A stretch of 64,000 nucleotides of DNA, from NCBI GenBank assembly GCA_025936825.1, contig JAICSO010000001.1, forward strand, positions 620,001 through 684,000, read 5' to 3'. Below, piece after piece: positions 36,337-46,019 of this stretch; the first letter of the stretch is position 1, and every line of letters begins with the position of its first letter. The stretch is from Terriglobales bacterium. GTDB lineage: Bacteria > Acidobacteriota > Terriglobia > Terriglobales > Acidobacteriaceae. The notes beneath the pieces are model-generated. The model made no database searches. It saw only the letters and a list, made by a program, of their open reading frames with translations, and was not told the origin of the DNA. Position numbers and translations under genes: made by a program.

Positions 36337-37938
36337 ATGAGAACCCCCGCGAATCTTGCACTCGCTGCCGCAGTGGCGGTTTTGTCTCTGGCCGCTGTCG
36401 TACTCTGCATCCCACGAGCGTTTGCTGCGGACGGTATCGTCGGAGAGGTTCGAGCCGAGGGCGGGGTTCCGGTGCGTGGCGCTCGAGTTACTTTGAGACA
36501 AGCAGGGAATTCTGTACTGGAACAAACACTCACGGACGAGCAGGGCAGGTTTTCGCTCAAGGTCGCCCAGACCGGCAACTATGTTGTCCGAGTTCACAAA
36601 GACGGGTACCGCGACTCGGAGTTTACGGTGGTGCTGCCGGTGTTCAGCAAGACACCGCTGACGGTCACGCTCGCTGCTGAATCCTCATCATCAGACGAAG
36701 CTCAGCAAAACGGAGGCATGCAGTTCAGTGATAAGCCGGACTTCACCGTAGCAGGGATTACGGATTGGACGGCGGCGGGCGGCCACGGGTCCGATGTGAA
36801 TCTGCGGGCCAGCGAGGCCTTAGCAAAAGACACGCGAGGTATGACCTCCCCGAATGGGCCGACGGCAATTCACGACAGCGAGCGCGAACGCGAGTTGCAT
36901 GCTGCAGTGATTAAGCGTCCGACCAGCTTCAAAGCCAATCATGACTTGGGTGAATTCTGTCTGAGGCAGCGGCAGTTTGTAGATGCAATTGCGTCGCTGG
37001 AAAAAGCCCATGAGCTGAATACCGGCGACTTCGAGAACGCGTACGAATTGGCGCAGGCCTACAACGGTGCTGGACGGTATGTCGCAGCGAAATCGTTGGT
37101 AACCCAACTGCTTGCGCAAAACGATCGTCCCGAGTTACACCGGTTGCTGGGAGACATTGAAGAACGGCTGAATGATCCCCTCGTGTCGGAACGCGAGTAC
37201 GAGCGGGCAGTTCAACTGCAACCAAGTGAGGAAAATTACTTTGCGTGGGGAGGGGAACTGCTGCAGCATCGCGCCGTGGAAGCCGCGATCGATGTGTTTA
37301 CAAGGGGCACAAAAGCGTTCCCGCGTTCGGAGCGGATGCTGGCTGGCCTTGGCGCGGCGCTCTACGGGCACGGATCTTACGAAGATGGAGCACAGCGGGT
37401 GTGCGATGCGGCAGACCTGAATCCCGCGGATGCGCAGCCTTACCTGTTTCTTGGAAAAATGGAGCAGGCTTCTCCCAGGCCGCTGGCTTGTGTGAAAGAA
37501 AAGCTGGCGCGGTTCGCGGGTCAGCGACCTAACGATCCGTGGGCAAACTACTACTACGCGATCTCGTTATTGAAGCCGGATGACGACAAGGAGCAGTCCA
37601 AAGAAGTCGAACGATTGTTGCAGAATGCGGTGCGGTTGGATTCCAATTTTGCATTGGCCCATCTGCAGCTTGGCGTATTGAAGTCGAACGCTGGTGATTG
37701 GCAAGGCGCAAAGGAGTCTTACGAAAAGGCGGCAGCCAGCGATCCCACGCTTCCGGATCCTCACTTCCGATTGGCGCAGGTTTACCGCCGGATGGGCGAT
37801 GAGCAGAAGGCGTCGCAAGAACTTCACATCTTTGAAAGCCTGAAGAAGTCGGACGCCGTGGCGGTTGAGCAACAGCGGCGAGAAATCCGTCAATTTGTAG
37901 TCGTTATGAAAGACGTGCCCGCGGCGCCCGCCAATTGA
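36337..37938 (+). CDS. Exported TPR protein with N-terminal carboxypeptidase-like beta domain
   Basis: From ATG 36337 the protein is 533 aa with a signal peptide (NLALAAAVAVLSLAAVVLCI, then PRAFA). Residues 33-108 are a carboxypeptidase-regulatory-like beta sandwich (GEVRAEGGVPVRGARVTLRQ, then TLTDEQGRFSLKVAQTG). After a polar linker, residues 175-510 contain at least seven TPR units. The C-terminal two thirds is clearly paralogous to the TPR gene at 57613-59025: both contain an ELHRLLGDIEE/ELHNLLGDIEE unit and end in R(R)EIRQFVV / RADVRQFVI. The frame is open to 36163 but lacks a better start. It lies 84 bp upstream of the GH97 gene on the same strand and may be part of that set. Confidence 0.85.
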   Translation: MRTPANLALAAAVAVLSLAAVVLCIPRAFAADGIVGEVRAEGGVPVRGARVTLRQAGNSVLEQTLTDEQGRFSLKVAQTGNYVVRVHKDGYRDSEFTVVLPVFSKTPLTVTLAAESSSSDEAQQNGGMQFSDKPDFTVAGITDWTAAGGHGSDVNLRASEALAKDTRGMTSPNGPTAIHDSERERELHAAVIKRPTSFKANHDLGEFCLRQRQFVDAIASLEKAHELNTGDFENAYELAQAYNGAGRYVAAKSLVTQLLAQNDRPELHRLLGDIEERLNDPLVSEREYERAVQLQPSEENYFAWGGELLQHRAVEAAIDVFTRGTKAFPRSERMLAGLGAALYGHGSYEDGAQRVCDAADLNPADAQPYLFLGKMEQASPRPLACVKEKLARFAGQRPNDPWANYYYAISLLKPDDDKEQSKEVERLLQNAVRLDSNFALAHLQLGVLKSNAGDWQGAKESYEKAAASDPTLPDPHFRLAQVYRRMGDEQKASQELHIFESLKKSDAVAVEQQRREIRQFVVVMKDVPAAPAN

Positions 37939-38022
37939 GCACGAACGTCGCGGGTTGATAAAACGCTTAACCTCCTATATAAATGCTGGTTTCGTTGAGG
38001 TGCTCTTCGCCAGGAGGGATTC

Positions 38023-39978
38023 ATGAGAATCAGCAGCATTTTCCTCGTCGCATTCATGGCCGTTACGTCAACGGTCCTCTTTGCGCAGTCCAGCTACGAC
38101 CTGAAGTCTCCTGACAATCGCATTGAGGTCCGCATTCGGACATCAGGTCAATTGCGCTACGACGTGCTGCTGCGGGGGAATGCGCTGCTGGAGAACGCCA
38201 CGCTGTCGCTGGATGTCGAGCACAAGAAACTCGGACTGCAGCCGAAGGTCACGAGCGCGAAACCGAGAAGCAATGACCAGGTAGTTGAGCCCGTGGTGCG
38301 CCAGAAGTTTGCCAAAATTCGCGATCATTACAACGAGTTGCGCCTCACGATGGACGGCGGGTATGCCGTTGTGTTCCGCGCGTACAACGAGGGGGTCGCG
38401 TACCGTTTCGAGACCACGCTTCCCGACAAGCAAGTGAAGGTCTACGCCGAAGAAGCGGATTTCAACTTTCCCAGCAACGATGTTGTCTATTATCCGCAGG
38501 AAGACACGTTCTACTCGCACAATGAGCGCAAGTATCTGCCGCAGAAACTGAGCGAGATCGCGCCCATGTTTATCGCCACGCTGCCGGCGGTGGTGGATGT
38601 AGGCAACGGAGCGAAGTTGGTGATTGCGGAATCGGATTTGAGCGACTATCCCGGGCTGTGGCTCCGTGGCGGCGCTCCGCAGTTCGCGCTGCATGCGACT
38701 TTCCCACCGTATCCGCTCAAGGAGCAGCAGACGAGCGACCGCGATTACAAGGTTGTGGAAACGGCCGACTATATCGCCGTCACCTCAGGTACCCGTACCT
38801 ACCCCTGGCGAGTTCTCGGGATCGCGGACCACGATGGCGACCTGATCACCAACCCGTTGGTCTATCTGCTCGAGAGTCCTTCGAAAGTCTCGGACACATC
38901 CTGGATTAAGCCCGGCAAAGTCGCCTGGGACTGGTGGAACGACTGGAACATCGACGGCGTCGATTTTCATGCAGGCATCAACACCAAGACCTACGAGTAT
39001 TACGTGGACTTTGCCGCCAAATACGGGCTTCCTTACATCATTCTCGATGATGGCTGGTACAAAGTCGGCGACCTGCTGACAGTCACGCCGGACCTCAATA
39101 TGGAAGAACTGGTCTCGTATGCGAAGCAAAAGAATGTTGGCCTGATTTTGTGGGCATCGTGGAAGACGCTCGACGACCAACTCATTCCTGCGCTGGATCA
39201 GTTCGAGAAGTGGGGCATAAAAGGAATCAAAGTGGACTTTATGCAGCGCAGCGATCAGATCATGATCACCTACTTCGACAAGGTTTGTCGGGAAGCTGCG
39301 AAACGGCACATGCTGGTGGACTTCCATGGCGACCAGAAGCCAGCGGTCATGACCCGCACCTGGCCGAACCTAATCAATACCGAAGGCGTGCGCGGCATGG
39401 AGTGGAGCAAGTGGAGTTGGGAGTCGGAACCGGCGCACAACGTAAGCCTGCCGTTCACACGGATGTTCCTCGGCCCCTTGGACTTCACGCCGGGCGCGAT
39501 GCGCAACGCTACGAAGCAGACGTTTGCGCCTATTGGTTCGCAGCCGATGGCGATGGGCACGCGCTGCCAGCAGTTGGCAATGTATGTGATCTACGAAGCT
39601 CCCTTGCAGATGTTGTCCGACAGCCCATCGAACTACATGCGCGAGCCCGAGTCGATGGAGTTTCTCTCTGCCGTGCCAACGGTGTGGGATGAAACGCGAG
39701 TGCTCGACGCAAAGATGTCGGAATACGTGCTGCTGGCGCGACGGAATGCGGCAGACTGGTATGTCGGTGCGATGACCAATTGGACACCACGAGATCTCGA
39801 AATCGATTTCTCATTCCTGCCGGACGGGAATTTCACTCTCGACTCTTACCAAGACGGCGTGAATGCGGATCGTAACGCCAGCGACTACAAGAAGACGACG
39901 CGGCAGGTAAGCAAATCAACCAAGTTAAAGATTCACCTTGCACCCGGTGGAGGATGGGCTGGGCGGGTGCATCAGTAA
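38023..39978 (+). CDS. Glycoside hydrolase family 97, retaining type
   Basis: GH97 enzymes remove alpha-linked glucose or galactose from oligosaccharides. The 651-aa protein starts behind a strong AGGAGG and has a signal peptide (SIFLVAFMAVTSTVLFAQ). The N-terminal beta-supersandwich (SYDLKSPDNRIEVRI...) precedes a TIM barrel from about 300 (WDWWNDWNIDGVDFHAGINT, LDDGWYKVGD). Asp405 in IKVDFMQRSDQ fits the nucleophile and Glu460 in EGVRGME the acid/base. The spacing of 55 residues equals that of the retaining alpha-galactosidase BtGH97b (Asp415/Glu470). Inverting members such as SusB lack this Asp, so a retaining alpha-galactosidase is the best guess. It is followed after 91 bp by the GH42 gene. 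Confidence 0.92.
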   Translation: MRISSIFLVAFMAVTSTVLFAQSSYDLKSPDNRIEVRIRTSGQLRYDVLLRGNALLENATLSLDVEHKKLGLQPKVTSAKPRSNDQVVEPVVRQKFAKIRDHYNELRLTMDGGYAVVFRAYNEGVAYRFETTLPDKQVKVYAEEADFNFPSNDVVYYPQEDTFYSHNERKYLPQKLSEIAPMFIATLPAVVDVGNGAKLVIAESDLSDYPGLWLRGGAPQFALHATFPPYPLKEQQTSDRDYKVVETADYIAVTSGTRTYPWRVLGIADHDGDLITNPLVYLLESPSKVSDTSWIKPGKVAWDWWNDWNIDGVDFHAGINTKTYEYYVDFAAKYGLPYIILDDGWYKVGDLLTVTPDLNMEELVSYAKQKNVGLILWASWKTLDDQLIPALDQFEKWGIKGIKVDFMQRSDQIMITYFDKVCREAAKRHMLVDFHGDQKPAVMTRTWPNLINTEGVRGMEWSKWSWESEPAHNVSLPFTRMFLGPLDFTPGAMRNATKQTFAPIGSQPMAMGTRCQQLAMYVIYEAPLQMLSDSPSNYMREPESMEFLSAVPTVWDETRVLDAKMSEYVLLARRNAADWYVGAMTNWTPRDLEIDFSFLPDGNFTLDSYQDGVNADRNASDYKKTTRQVSKSTKLKIHLAPGGGWAGRVHQ

Positions 39979-40069
39979 GCCGAGGTCGCGCTGGTGCATG
40001 CACTTTGTGAGATCTCATGCAGTACATCAGCGGGCTCGGGATAATAACGGGAATACGCAGGGGGTCGAA

Positions 40070-42214
40070 ATGGCGAAACAGAATCGGCGGCAATTTGTCG
40101 GCACATCGGCGGCGCTGCTGGGTGCGGCGGGGATGCGCTTGCCGCTATGGGCGCAGCTTGCAGCCAATGGATCATCACCCGTGCTTCCCGTGCTACTGGG
40201 CGTTGATTACTACCCTGACCAGACTCCTGAGTCTTTGTGGGAAGAAGACGCACGCAAAATTTCCGAATCCGGCCTCACGAACGTGCGCATCGCGGAATTT
40301 GCGTGGGCGCTGATGGAGCCTGCCGAAGGCCGGTTCGATTTCGCGTGGCTGCAGCGCGCAGTGGACATCCTTCATCGCAACAACATTGCCGTGATTCTGG
40401 GAACTCCTTCGGCTGCACCTCCGCCGTGGTTAACGGAGAAGTATCCAGAAGTCGTCGAGGTGAACGAAAAAGGTGAGAAGCTGCATCCGGGTGGAAGGCG
40501 CTTCACATGTCCAACGAATGCGACGTATCGCAGGTTGTCGCTCGTCATCGCCACGGAAATGGCGAATAGATTTCGAGCCCATCCCGGCGTCGTCGGCTGG
40601 CAGATCGATAACGAATTCACGCTGGGTTCTTCGCCGCGCTGTTACTGCAATTACTGCCGCGCAGGATTTCAGGCGTGGCTACGAACCAAGTTCGGCACGC
40701 TCGACAAGGTAAACCAGATTTGGGGAACGAATTTCTGGAGCCAGCACTACACCGACTGGGCGCAAATTCCGGTGCCGTTGCCGTCGGGAGGAGACCCGAA
40801 TCCCGGACTGGCTCTTGATTACGGCCGCTATCAATCCTTTGCGAACGCGTCGTCCCTGGGAGAGCAACTTGCGATGCTGCGCAAGCTCTGCCCGAAGCAC
40901 TTTGTTACCACCAACAACATTGGCGTGCCTTATGACCAGATCGACATGCGGGAGCTTTACGCCAAACTCGACTTCGTGGCGTTCGACAATTACCCGGGCT
41001 TCTTTGAGATGATCCTGCGCGAACAGGGGCAGAGTGGGCCGCAATTGAGTCAGGGCATATCAAGCATGATTGCCATGCAGCATGATTTTGGCCGATCGAT
41101 TTTGCGCAAGCCGTTTCTGATCATGGAAGAGCAGTCAGGCAAGGCGGGCCAGCGAACGTTCTCGCCACAACCAGCGAAAGGGCAAGTGCGGCTGTGGAGT
41201 TACCAGGCGATCGCGCACGGAGCGATGGGGGTGAACTATTTCCGTTGGGACACGGCCACGTTCGGAGCGGAAGAGTATTGGCACGGAATGCTGAATCACG
41301 ATCGCTCGAAGAGCCCGGCGTTTGATGAAATTCTGCAAACAGTGAAGGAGTTGAAGTCGTTGGGTCCGGAGTTTCTGCGCTCGGAGTACGAAGCAGACGT
41401 GGCCGTGTACTTCGATTACGACTGCAGTTGGGCGGTGAAGATCCAACCCGGGCACAACAAGCTTACCTACGCGGAGCAGGTGACCACTTGGTACGGCGCA
41501 GCATCGCCGAGCCACACGGGCATTGACCTGATTGGTCCTGGAAGCGATCTCACACGATACAAAATTGTGTTTGCGCCCGTGGTGTATGTGCTCTCGGAGG
41601 CGCAGGCGGAGAAGATTCGGCAGTACGTCCGAGGCGGCGGGATCTTCGTCACAAATTTCCGCCTGGGCGTGAAGACGGAAAGCAGCCAGATAATCAAGCA
41701 GCCGCTCCCGGGATACTTGGCGGACGTGATGGGCACAACGCTTGAAGACTACGTACCTGTTTACGCACAGAATCCGCACGTGAAGTTCGGCGAGACGTTG
41801 GGCGGGGCGGAGGTTGAGTGCGGCATCTGGGCGGACATCCTGAAGCCCTCAACCGCAGAAGTGTTGGCAACCTACAGTTCCGGTCAACATTCAGGTAAGG
41901 CGGCCATCACTGCGAACACATTTGGCAAGGGAAAGGCGGTTTACGTTGGTTCGGATCTACATGCACCTGATCTGTTCCGCGTGCTGGGAACATTTGCCGC
42001 GTCGGCGGGAGTGAAGCGCCCAATCGATGTTCCGATGGGAGTTGAGTTGACCGTAAGAAAAAGCGGCAGCAAACGCTGGATGTTCGTGCTGAACCACAAT
42101 GGCGAGGCGCAGACAATCAACCTGCCGGGGACGTTCAAGGACGCGGTGGGCGGGGAGTCACACAGCGGCGCGACGCAAATTCCTGCATACGGCGTGCTGG
42201 TGCTTACGACGTAA
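40070..42214 (+). CDS. Glycoside hydrolase family 42 beta-galactosidase, probable Tat export
   Basis: Hydrolyses beta-galactosides. ATG 40070 opens a Tat-like leader (MAKQNRRQFVGTSAALLGAA); the longer frame from 39938 overlaps the GH97 gene. The mature 714-aa protein has the GH42 barrel: VDYYPDQTPESLWEEDARKI, acid/base Glu182 in WQIDNE, and the nucleophile in LIMEEQSG (Glu353 or the next Glu). The zinc-binding cysteine cluster known from GH42 A4 beta-galactosidase is present as CYCNYC (191-196) with Cys147. A trimerisation beta domain (from about 470) and a C-terminal beta domain follow. A twin-arginine leader is unusual for GH42, many of which are cytoplasmic, and suggests action outside the cytoplasmic membrane on galactosides released by other enzymes. 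Confidence 0.93.
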   Translation: MAKQNRRQFVGTSAALLGAAGMRLPLWAQLAANGSSPVLPVLLGVDYYPDQTPESLWEEDARKISESGLTNVRIAEFAWALMEPAEGRFDFAWLQRAVDILHRNNIAVILGTPSAAPPPWLTEKYPEVVEVNEKGEKLHPGGRRFTCPTNATYRRLSLVIATEMANRFRAHPGVVGWQIDNEFTLGSSPRCYCNYCRAGFQAWLRTKFGTLDKVNQIWGTNFWSQHYTDWAQIPVPLPSGGDPNPGLALDYGRYQSFANASSLGEQLAMLRKLCPKHFVTTNNIGVPYDQIDMRELYAKLDFVAFDNYPGFFEMILREQGQSGPQLSQGISSMIAMQHDFGRSILRKPFLIMEEQSGKAGQRTFSPQPAKGQVRLWSYQAIAHGAMGVNYFRWDTATFGAEEYWHGMLNHDRSKSPAFDEILQTVKELKSLGPEFLRSEYEADVAVYFDYDCSWAVKIQPGHNKLTYAEQVTTWYGAASPSHTGIDLIGPGSDLTRYKIVFAPVVYVLSEAQAEKIRQYVRGGGIFVTNFRLGVKTESSQIIKQPLPGYLADVMGTTLEDYVPVYAQNPHVKFGETLGGAEVECGIWADILKPSTAEVLATYSSGQHSGKAAITANTFGKGKAVYVGSDLHAPDLFRVLGTFAASAGVKRPIDVPMGVELTVRKSGSKRWMFVLNHNGEAQTINLPGTFKDAVGGESHSGATQIPAYGVLVLTT

Positions 42215-42223
42215 AACCAATTC

Positions 42224-42391
42224 AACCGCAAAGATCGCAAAGGACGCGAAAAACACGAGAGTCCAGAGCACCCCTAAAGCACCCTGGACAAACCGAGAAA
42301 CCGAGCCCGTCAGAGTTCGCCGCTGCTCGCGTTCGACGTTTTGTCCTCTTCTTTTTTTATCTTTGCGAACTTTGCGTTCTTTGCGGTTCTC
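42224..42391. repeat. Imperfect inverted-repeat element between convergent genes
   Basis: The left arm (42224-42254, aaccgcaaagatcgcaaag...) and right arm (42362-42391, ...ctttgcgttctttgcggtt) are near-perfect reverse complements. Both are built from a repeating unit of about 9 bases, CGCAAAGAN. The arms flank about 107 bp that contain gtccag/ctggac. The right arm runs into the stop codon of the minus-strand gene. It could be a small non-coding mobile-type repeat or a bidirectional terminator for the two convergent genes. I see no transposase. Confidence 0.65.
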
Positions 42392-44177
42392 AGGTTGTGC
42401 TGCTCGAGGAAGAACTCTGTGGCGTTACGATCCCGCTGCCCTCGCGAATCGTGAGAATCTGATTCGCCTTCACCTTCGTGAAGCGCTCAATCTTCTGCGT
42501 GGTGGGCCACTTGACTTCGATTACATCTACGACCTCAGCTTTGCCAATTCCGAAGTGCAGGCGTAGATCGCCTTGTGACATCACACTCGAGCCACTGTGG
42601 ACTTCATCCATTTGGGTGTAATTGCCGGTGGTCACGCCTACCCGCGCTCCAATAGCGGTGCGGTTACACTTGGTTCCAATCAACTTAATCTTGATCCAAT
42701 TTTGTTTGTTCCCGCCGTCGTTGCGAAGAAGAGACGGAATGTCGCCCATGTTGAGTACAAGGACGTCGATGTCGCCGTCGTTATCGTAGTCGCCAAAAGC
42801 GGCGCCGCGGCTGGAGTAGTGCTCCGTGATCCCTGGGCCCATCTCGTCAGAAACGTCCTTGAACTCACCGTTGCGCAGGTTCTTGTAGACGAGTCGGGGA
42901 TTCTTGTAGGTCTGCCCGATGTTGTGGGCATCAATCTGTGGATAGACGTGGCCGTTGGTCTGAATGATGTCCTGCCAGCCATCGTTGTCGTAATCCACAA
43001 AGCCGCAGCCCCAGGCCACATAGCGATTGTTGATTCCTATGCCGGACGAAAATGTCACGTCGCTGAAGGTGCCGTCGCCATTGTTGTGATAGAGATTGCA
43101 GGTGTCGTCGGCAAAATTCGTCTTGAAGATGTCGAACCAACCATCGCAGTCGTAGTCACCGACGGCGACTCCCATGCCCGCCTGCTCATGGCCGTTCTCG
43201 CTGTAGGCACAACCGGAGATTACCGCGACGTCTGTGAAGGTTCCGTCGTGATTGTTGCGGAACAGAATGCTGGGCTCGGAATCGACCGCAACGTAGATGT
43301 CCGGCCAGCCATCATTATCGAAATCGTAGGAAACTGCCGTGATCGAATAGCGTGGGCCCGGCTTGAGAATGCCCGCTTTCGCGGAAACGTCAGTGAAGGT
43401 CCCATCGCCGTTGTTGCGAAAAAGAACGTTGGTGTCGCCCGGCAGGCCGCGCGGACCGCACATGACCGGAATCCCTTTCCATTGGCACATGGCCGGATCA
43501 TTCGGTCCGGGAGTTTCGGCGGGATCGAGTTTGATGTAGTTGCAAACAAAAAGATCGAGATGTCCGTCGCGATCATAGTCAAGAAATGTGCAGCCTGCGC
43601 CCCAGCGAATCTGCGGATCGTAAATACCGGCCTTGCGAGTGACGTCGGTGAAGGTGCCGTCGCCGTTATTGTGAAACAGAATGTTGTGTCCCCAGAAACA
43701 GCAGAAGAGATCGTCAAAGCCGTCGTTGTTGTAATCGCCGACGCAGACGCCGGTTTGCCATCCGGTGCGCGCGAGGCCTGACTTTTCGGTCACGTTCGTA
43801 AAGGTGCCGTCACGATTGTTTTTAAAAAGCTGGGACGTAGGCGCTTTGCCTTCGGGCCACTTCTCGCCAAGTCGGGTTCCATTGGTCAGATAGATGTCGA
43901 GCCAGCCATCGCCGTCGTAATCGAAGAAGGCGATGCCGCTGCCTTTGGCTTCGATGATGTAGCGCTTGTTCGTGTCGGAGCCCCAGACGTTGGGGACGTT
44001 GAGGCCGGCTTCTTTTGCGACATCAACGAACTTCACTTGCCCCGGTGCAGCCTCGGTCTTGGTATCGAGCAATAGAGGGCGCTTCCAATTCCACAGCGGT
44101 GTGGTGAGAGCGTCCATCAGCGTTGAGCCGAGGACGACCAGCGAAGATCCAAGAAAGTGGCGCCGAGGAAGTTTCAC
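42390..44177 (-). CDS. CRTAC1-like VCBS/FG-GAP protein with ASPIC/UnbV domain, Tat leader
   Basis: A 595-aa exported protein. The N-terminus MKLPRRHFLGSSLVVLGSTL is a Tat leader. Residues 45-490 are VCBS/FG-GAP beta-propeller blades, each with a calcium-binding D-x-D-x-D-G motif (FDYDGDGWLDIYLTN, GDYNNDGFDDLFCCF, LDYDRDGHLDLFVCN, and others) and NNGDGTFTDVT turns. The C-terminal 70 residues (GTKCNRTAIGARVGVTTGNY, then HFGIGKAEVVDVIEVKWPTT) are the ASPIC/UnbV domain. Proteins of this family are extracellular and their biochemical role is mostly unknown. ATG 44177 overlaps the upstream paralogue's stop by 4 bp. The repeat-rich DNA leaves a long open frame on the plus strand, which is a shadow. 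Confidence 0.92.
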   Translation of the reverse strand: MKLPRRHFLGSSLVVLGSTLMDALTTPLWNWKRPLLLDTKTEAAPGQVKFVDVAKEAGLNVPNVWGSDTNKRYIIEAKGSGIAFFDYDGDGWLDIYLTNGTRLGEKWPEGKAPTSQLFKNNRDGTFTNVTEKSGLARTGWQTGVCVGDYNNDGFDDLFCCFWGHNILFHNNGDGTFTDVTRKAGIYDPQIRWGAGCTFLDYDRDGHLDLFVCNYIKLDPAETPGPNDPAMCQWKGIPVMCGPRGLPGDTNVLFRNNGDGTFTDVSAKAGILKPGPRYSITAVSYDFDNDGWPDIYVAVDSEPSILFRNNHDGTFTDVAVISGCAYSENGHEQAGMGVAVGDYDCDGWFDIFKTNFADDTCNLYHNNGDGTFSDVTFSSGIGINNRYVAWGCGFVDYDNDGWQDIIQTNGHVYPQIDAHNIGQTYKNPRLVYKNLRNGEFKDVSDEMGPGITEHYSSRGAAFGDYDNDGDIDVLVLNMGDIPSLLRNDGGNKQNWIKIKLIGTKCNRTAIGARVGVTTGNYTQMDEVHSGSSVMSQGDLRLHFGIGKAEVVDVIEVKWPTTQKIERFTKVKANQILTIREGSGIVTPQSSSSSSTT

Positions 44178-45934
44178 TTGGGACTCGCAATGCGCGGGAA
44201 TTTGTGGGGCACGATGCCGGTGCCTTCTTTAACTGCGATGATCTGATCAACGGGAACGTTGGTTAACTTTTGGACCAGTCCACTTGGCCATGTGATCTCG
44301 AGCGAATCGATCTTCGTGCGATGGCCCAGCCCGAAGTGAATTCGTGGATCGCTGGCCGACATATATCCCATGCCCCCTTTTGCCTGCTCGTACTGAACCA
44401 CGCCCTGCGAGGTCAGCTTGAGAGCTGCGCCGATCCCGTCGCGATTCGATTTGGTTCCGATCAGCAGAATGGTGAGCCAGTGGTTCGCATTTCCTCCGTC
44501 GTTGCGAAGGAGGGATGGGTAGTCGCCGCGATTGTTGGTGGCGATATCAATATCGCCATCGTTGTCGTAGTCGGCAGTTGCGACTCCGCGGCCAACGATC
44601 GGGCGCATGAAGTCAGGGCCAAGCGACTCGGACACTTTTTCGAATTGCCCTTTGCCAACGTTGCGAAACATGAGCAGGGGTTCTTTGTAAGTCACCTCAG
44701 AGTGGTACAGCTGAATATTGTCGAGCATCGCACCATTGAGTTGCAGGATGTCATTCCAGCCGTCGTTATCGTAATCGAGAAATTTCATCGAAACGCCGCT
44801 TAGCAACAGGGCCTTGTTGCCGATCCCAGAGGCGAAAGTGTCGTCGGTGAAGGTGCCGTCCTGGTTGTTGTGATAGAGGCGGTTCAGTTCGAAATCCAGA
44901 TGGGTGACGTAGATGTCGAGCCAGCCGTCGCCATCAACATCAGCGGCGTCGATGCCCATACCAGCTTCATAGCGTCCGTCCTCGCTGGCGGCCATGCCTG
45001 AAACCAGAGAGACGTCCTGAAAGGTACCGTCATGCTTGTTGATGAAGAGAAAGTTTGGCCAGGAATCATTTGCGATCGCAATATCGAGCCAACCATCGTT
45101 GTTGAAATCGGCGAGAACGACACCCATGCCTTTTGCTTCGGGCTTACCAACACCTGAAGCATCGCTCACATCAGTAAAGGTTCCATCGTGATTGTTGTGG
45201 TAGAGCTTGATGCGCTGGCCTTTGTAGTTGCCAGGATGGCAGTAGGAACGGTAGCCGGGCTTGTGCTCGCCGCACCACAAATTGTTCTTGGGGCTCCACT
45301 CGATGTAGTTGGTGACCACGAGATCGAGCCATCCGTCTTTGTCGTAGTCGAACCAGCCCGCGCTGGTTGACCAGCCGCCTTCATCGGCAACTCCGGCTTT
45401 GGCAGTGATATCGGTAAATGTGCCATCGCCATTGTTGTGATAGAGAATGGCGCGGCCATAGCCGGTGACGTAAAGATCAGGAAATCCGTCGTTGTCAAAG
45501 TCCCCGACCGCGACGCCCTGGCCATAGTGACCTTCTCCCCCAATGCCGGCCTTCTCGGTGACATCGGTGAACGTGCCGTCACCATTGTTGTGATACAGCG
45601 CGCAGCGCAGAGGATGGGAAGGCTTGTAGATATCAGTCGCAGCCGACTGCACGAAGAACAAATCCATGAGACCGTCCTCGTCATAGTCGAGCCAGGCGAC
45701 ACCTGTGCCCATGGTTTCGAGATAGTACTTCTCGTCCGTCTGAGTGGAATCCTGCTGAAAGGTGATGCCCGCGGCTGCCCGAACGTCGGTGTACTGAACC
45801 GGCAGGTGTGGATTCGCGGGTTTTGATGGCGCCTGCTGAGCGTCAAGGAAACACGAGAAATCGACAACACAAAGAGCAAGAGCCAATGTGCATACGAGAG
45901 TGTGGCTGCCGGTTTGTTGCGCGCGTCTGCTCAT
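44174..45934 (-). CDS. CRTAC1-like VCBS/FG-GAP protein with ASPIC/UnbV domain (paralogue)
   Basis: A 586-aa paralogue of the gene that follows it, sharing blade order and ending. It has a Sec-type signal (TLVCTLALALCVVDFSCFLDA) in place of a Tat leader. The blades carry the same D-x-D-x-D-G loops (LDYDEDGLMDLFFVQ, GDFDNDGFPDLYVTG, FDYDKDGWLDLVVTN) and the ASPIC/UnbV domain lies at about 490-570 (GTKSNRDGIGAALKLTSQGV, HFGLGHRTKIDSLEITWPSG). The different export signals suggest the two may travel by different routes though made from one message. It begins 85 bp after the TPR gene's end on the same strand and overlaps the next gene by 4 bp. Confidence 0.92.
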   Translation of the reverse strand: MSRRAQQTGSHTLVCTLALALCVVDFSCFLDAQQAPSKPANPHLPVQYTDVRAAAGITFQQDSTQTDEKYYLETMGTGVAWLDYDEDGLMDLFFVQSAATDIYKPSHPLRCALYHNNGDGTFTDVTEKAGIGGEGHYGQGVAVGDFDNDGFPDLYVTGYGRAILYHNNGDGTFTDITAKAGVADEGGWSTSAGWFDYDKDGWLDLVVTNYIEWSPKNNLWCGEHKPGYRSYCHPGNYKGQRIKLYHNNHDGTFTDVSDASGVGKPEAKGMGVVLADFNNDGWLDIAIANDSWPNFLFINKHDGTFQDVSLVSGMAASEDGRYEAGMGIDAADVDGDGWLDIYVTHLDFELNRLYHNNQDGTFTDDTFASGIGNKALLLSGVSMKFLDYDNDGWNDILQLNGAMLDNIQLYHSEVTYKEPLLMFRNVGKGQFEKVSESLGPDFMRPIVGRGVATADYDNDGDIDIATNNRGDYPSLLRNDGGNANHWLTILLIGTKSNRDGIGAALKLTSQGVVQYEQAKGGMGYMSASDPRIHFGLGHRTKIDSLEITWPSGLVQKLTNVPVDQIIAVKEGTGIVPHKFPRIASPK

Positions 45935-46019
45935 TCGCCGGACGGGAACGATCCTGTCTTGTTTGGAAGCGTGATGGTGAACAACTTTTCCGCATTCTAG
46001 CGCAGTTAGCCAGCGTGGC

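Noticed and set aside
42597-43781. 394-codon open frame on the plus strand
   Set aside because: It lies opposite the VCBS-repeat gene; the repeated Asp/Gly codons keep the reverse frame open. It has no ribosome binding site or recognisable domain and its composition (Val/Ile/Ala-rich) is that of a shadow.
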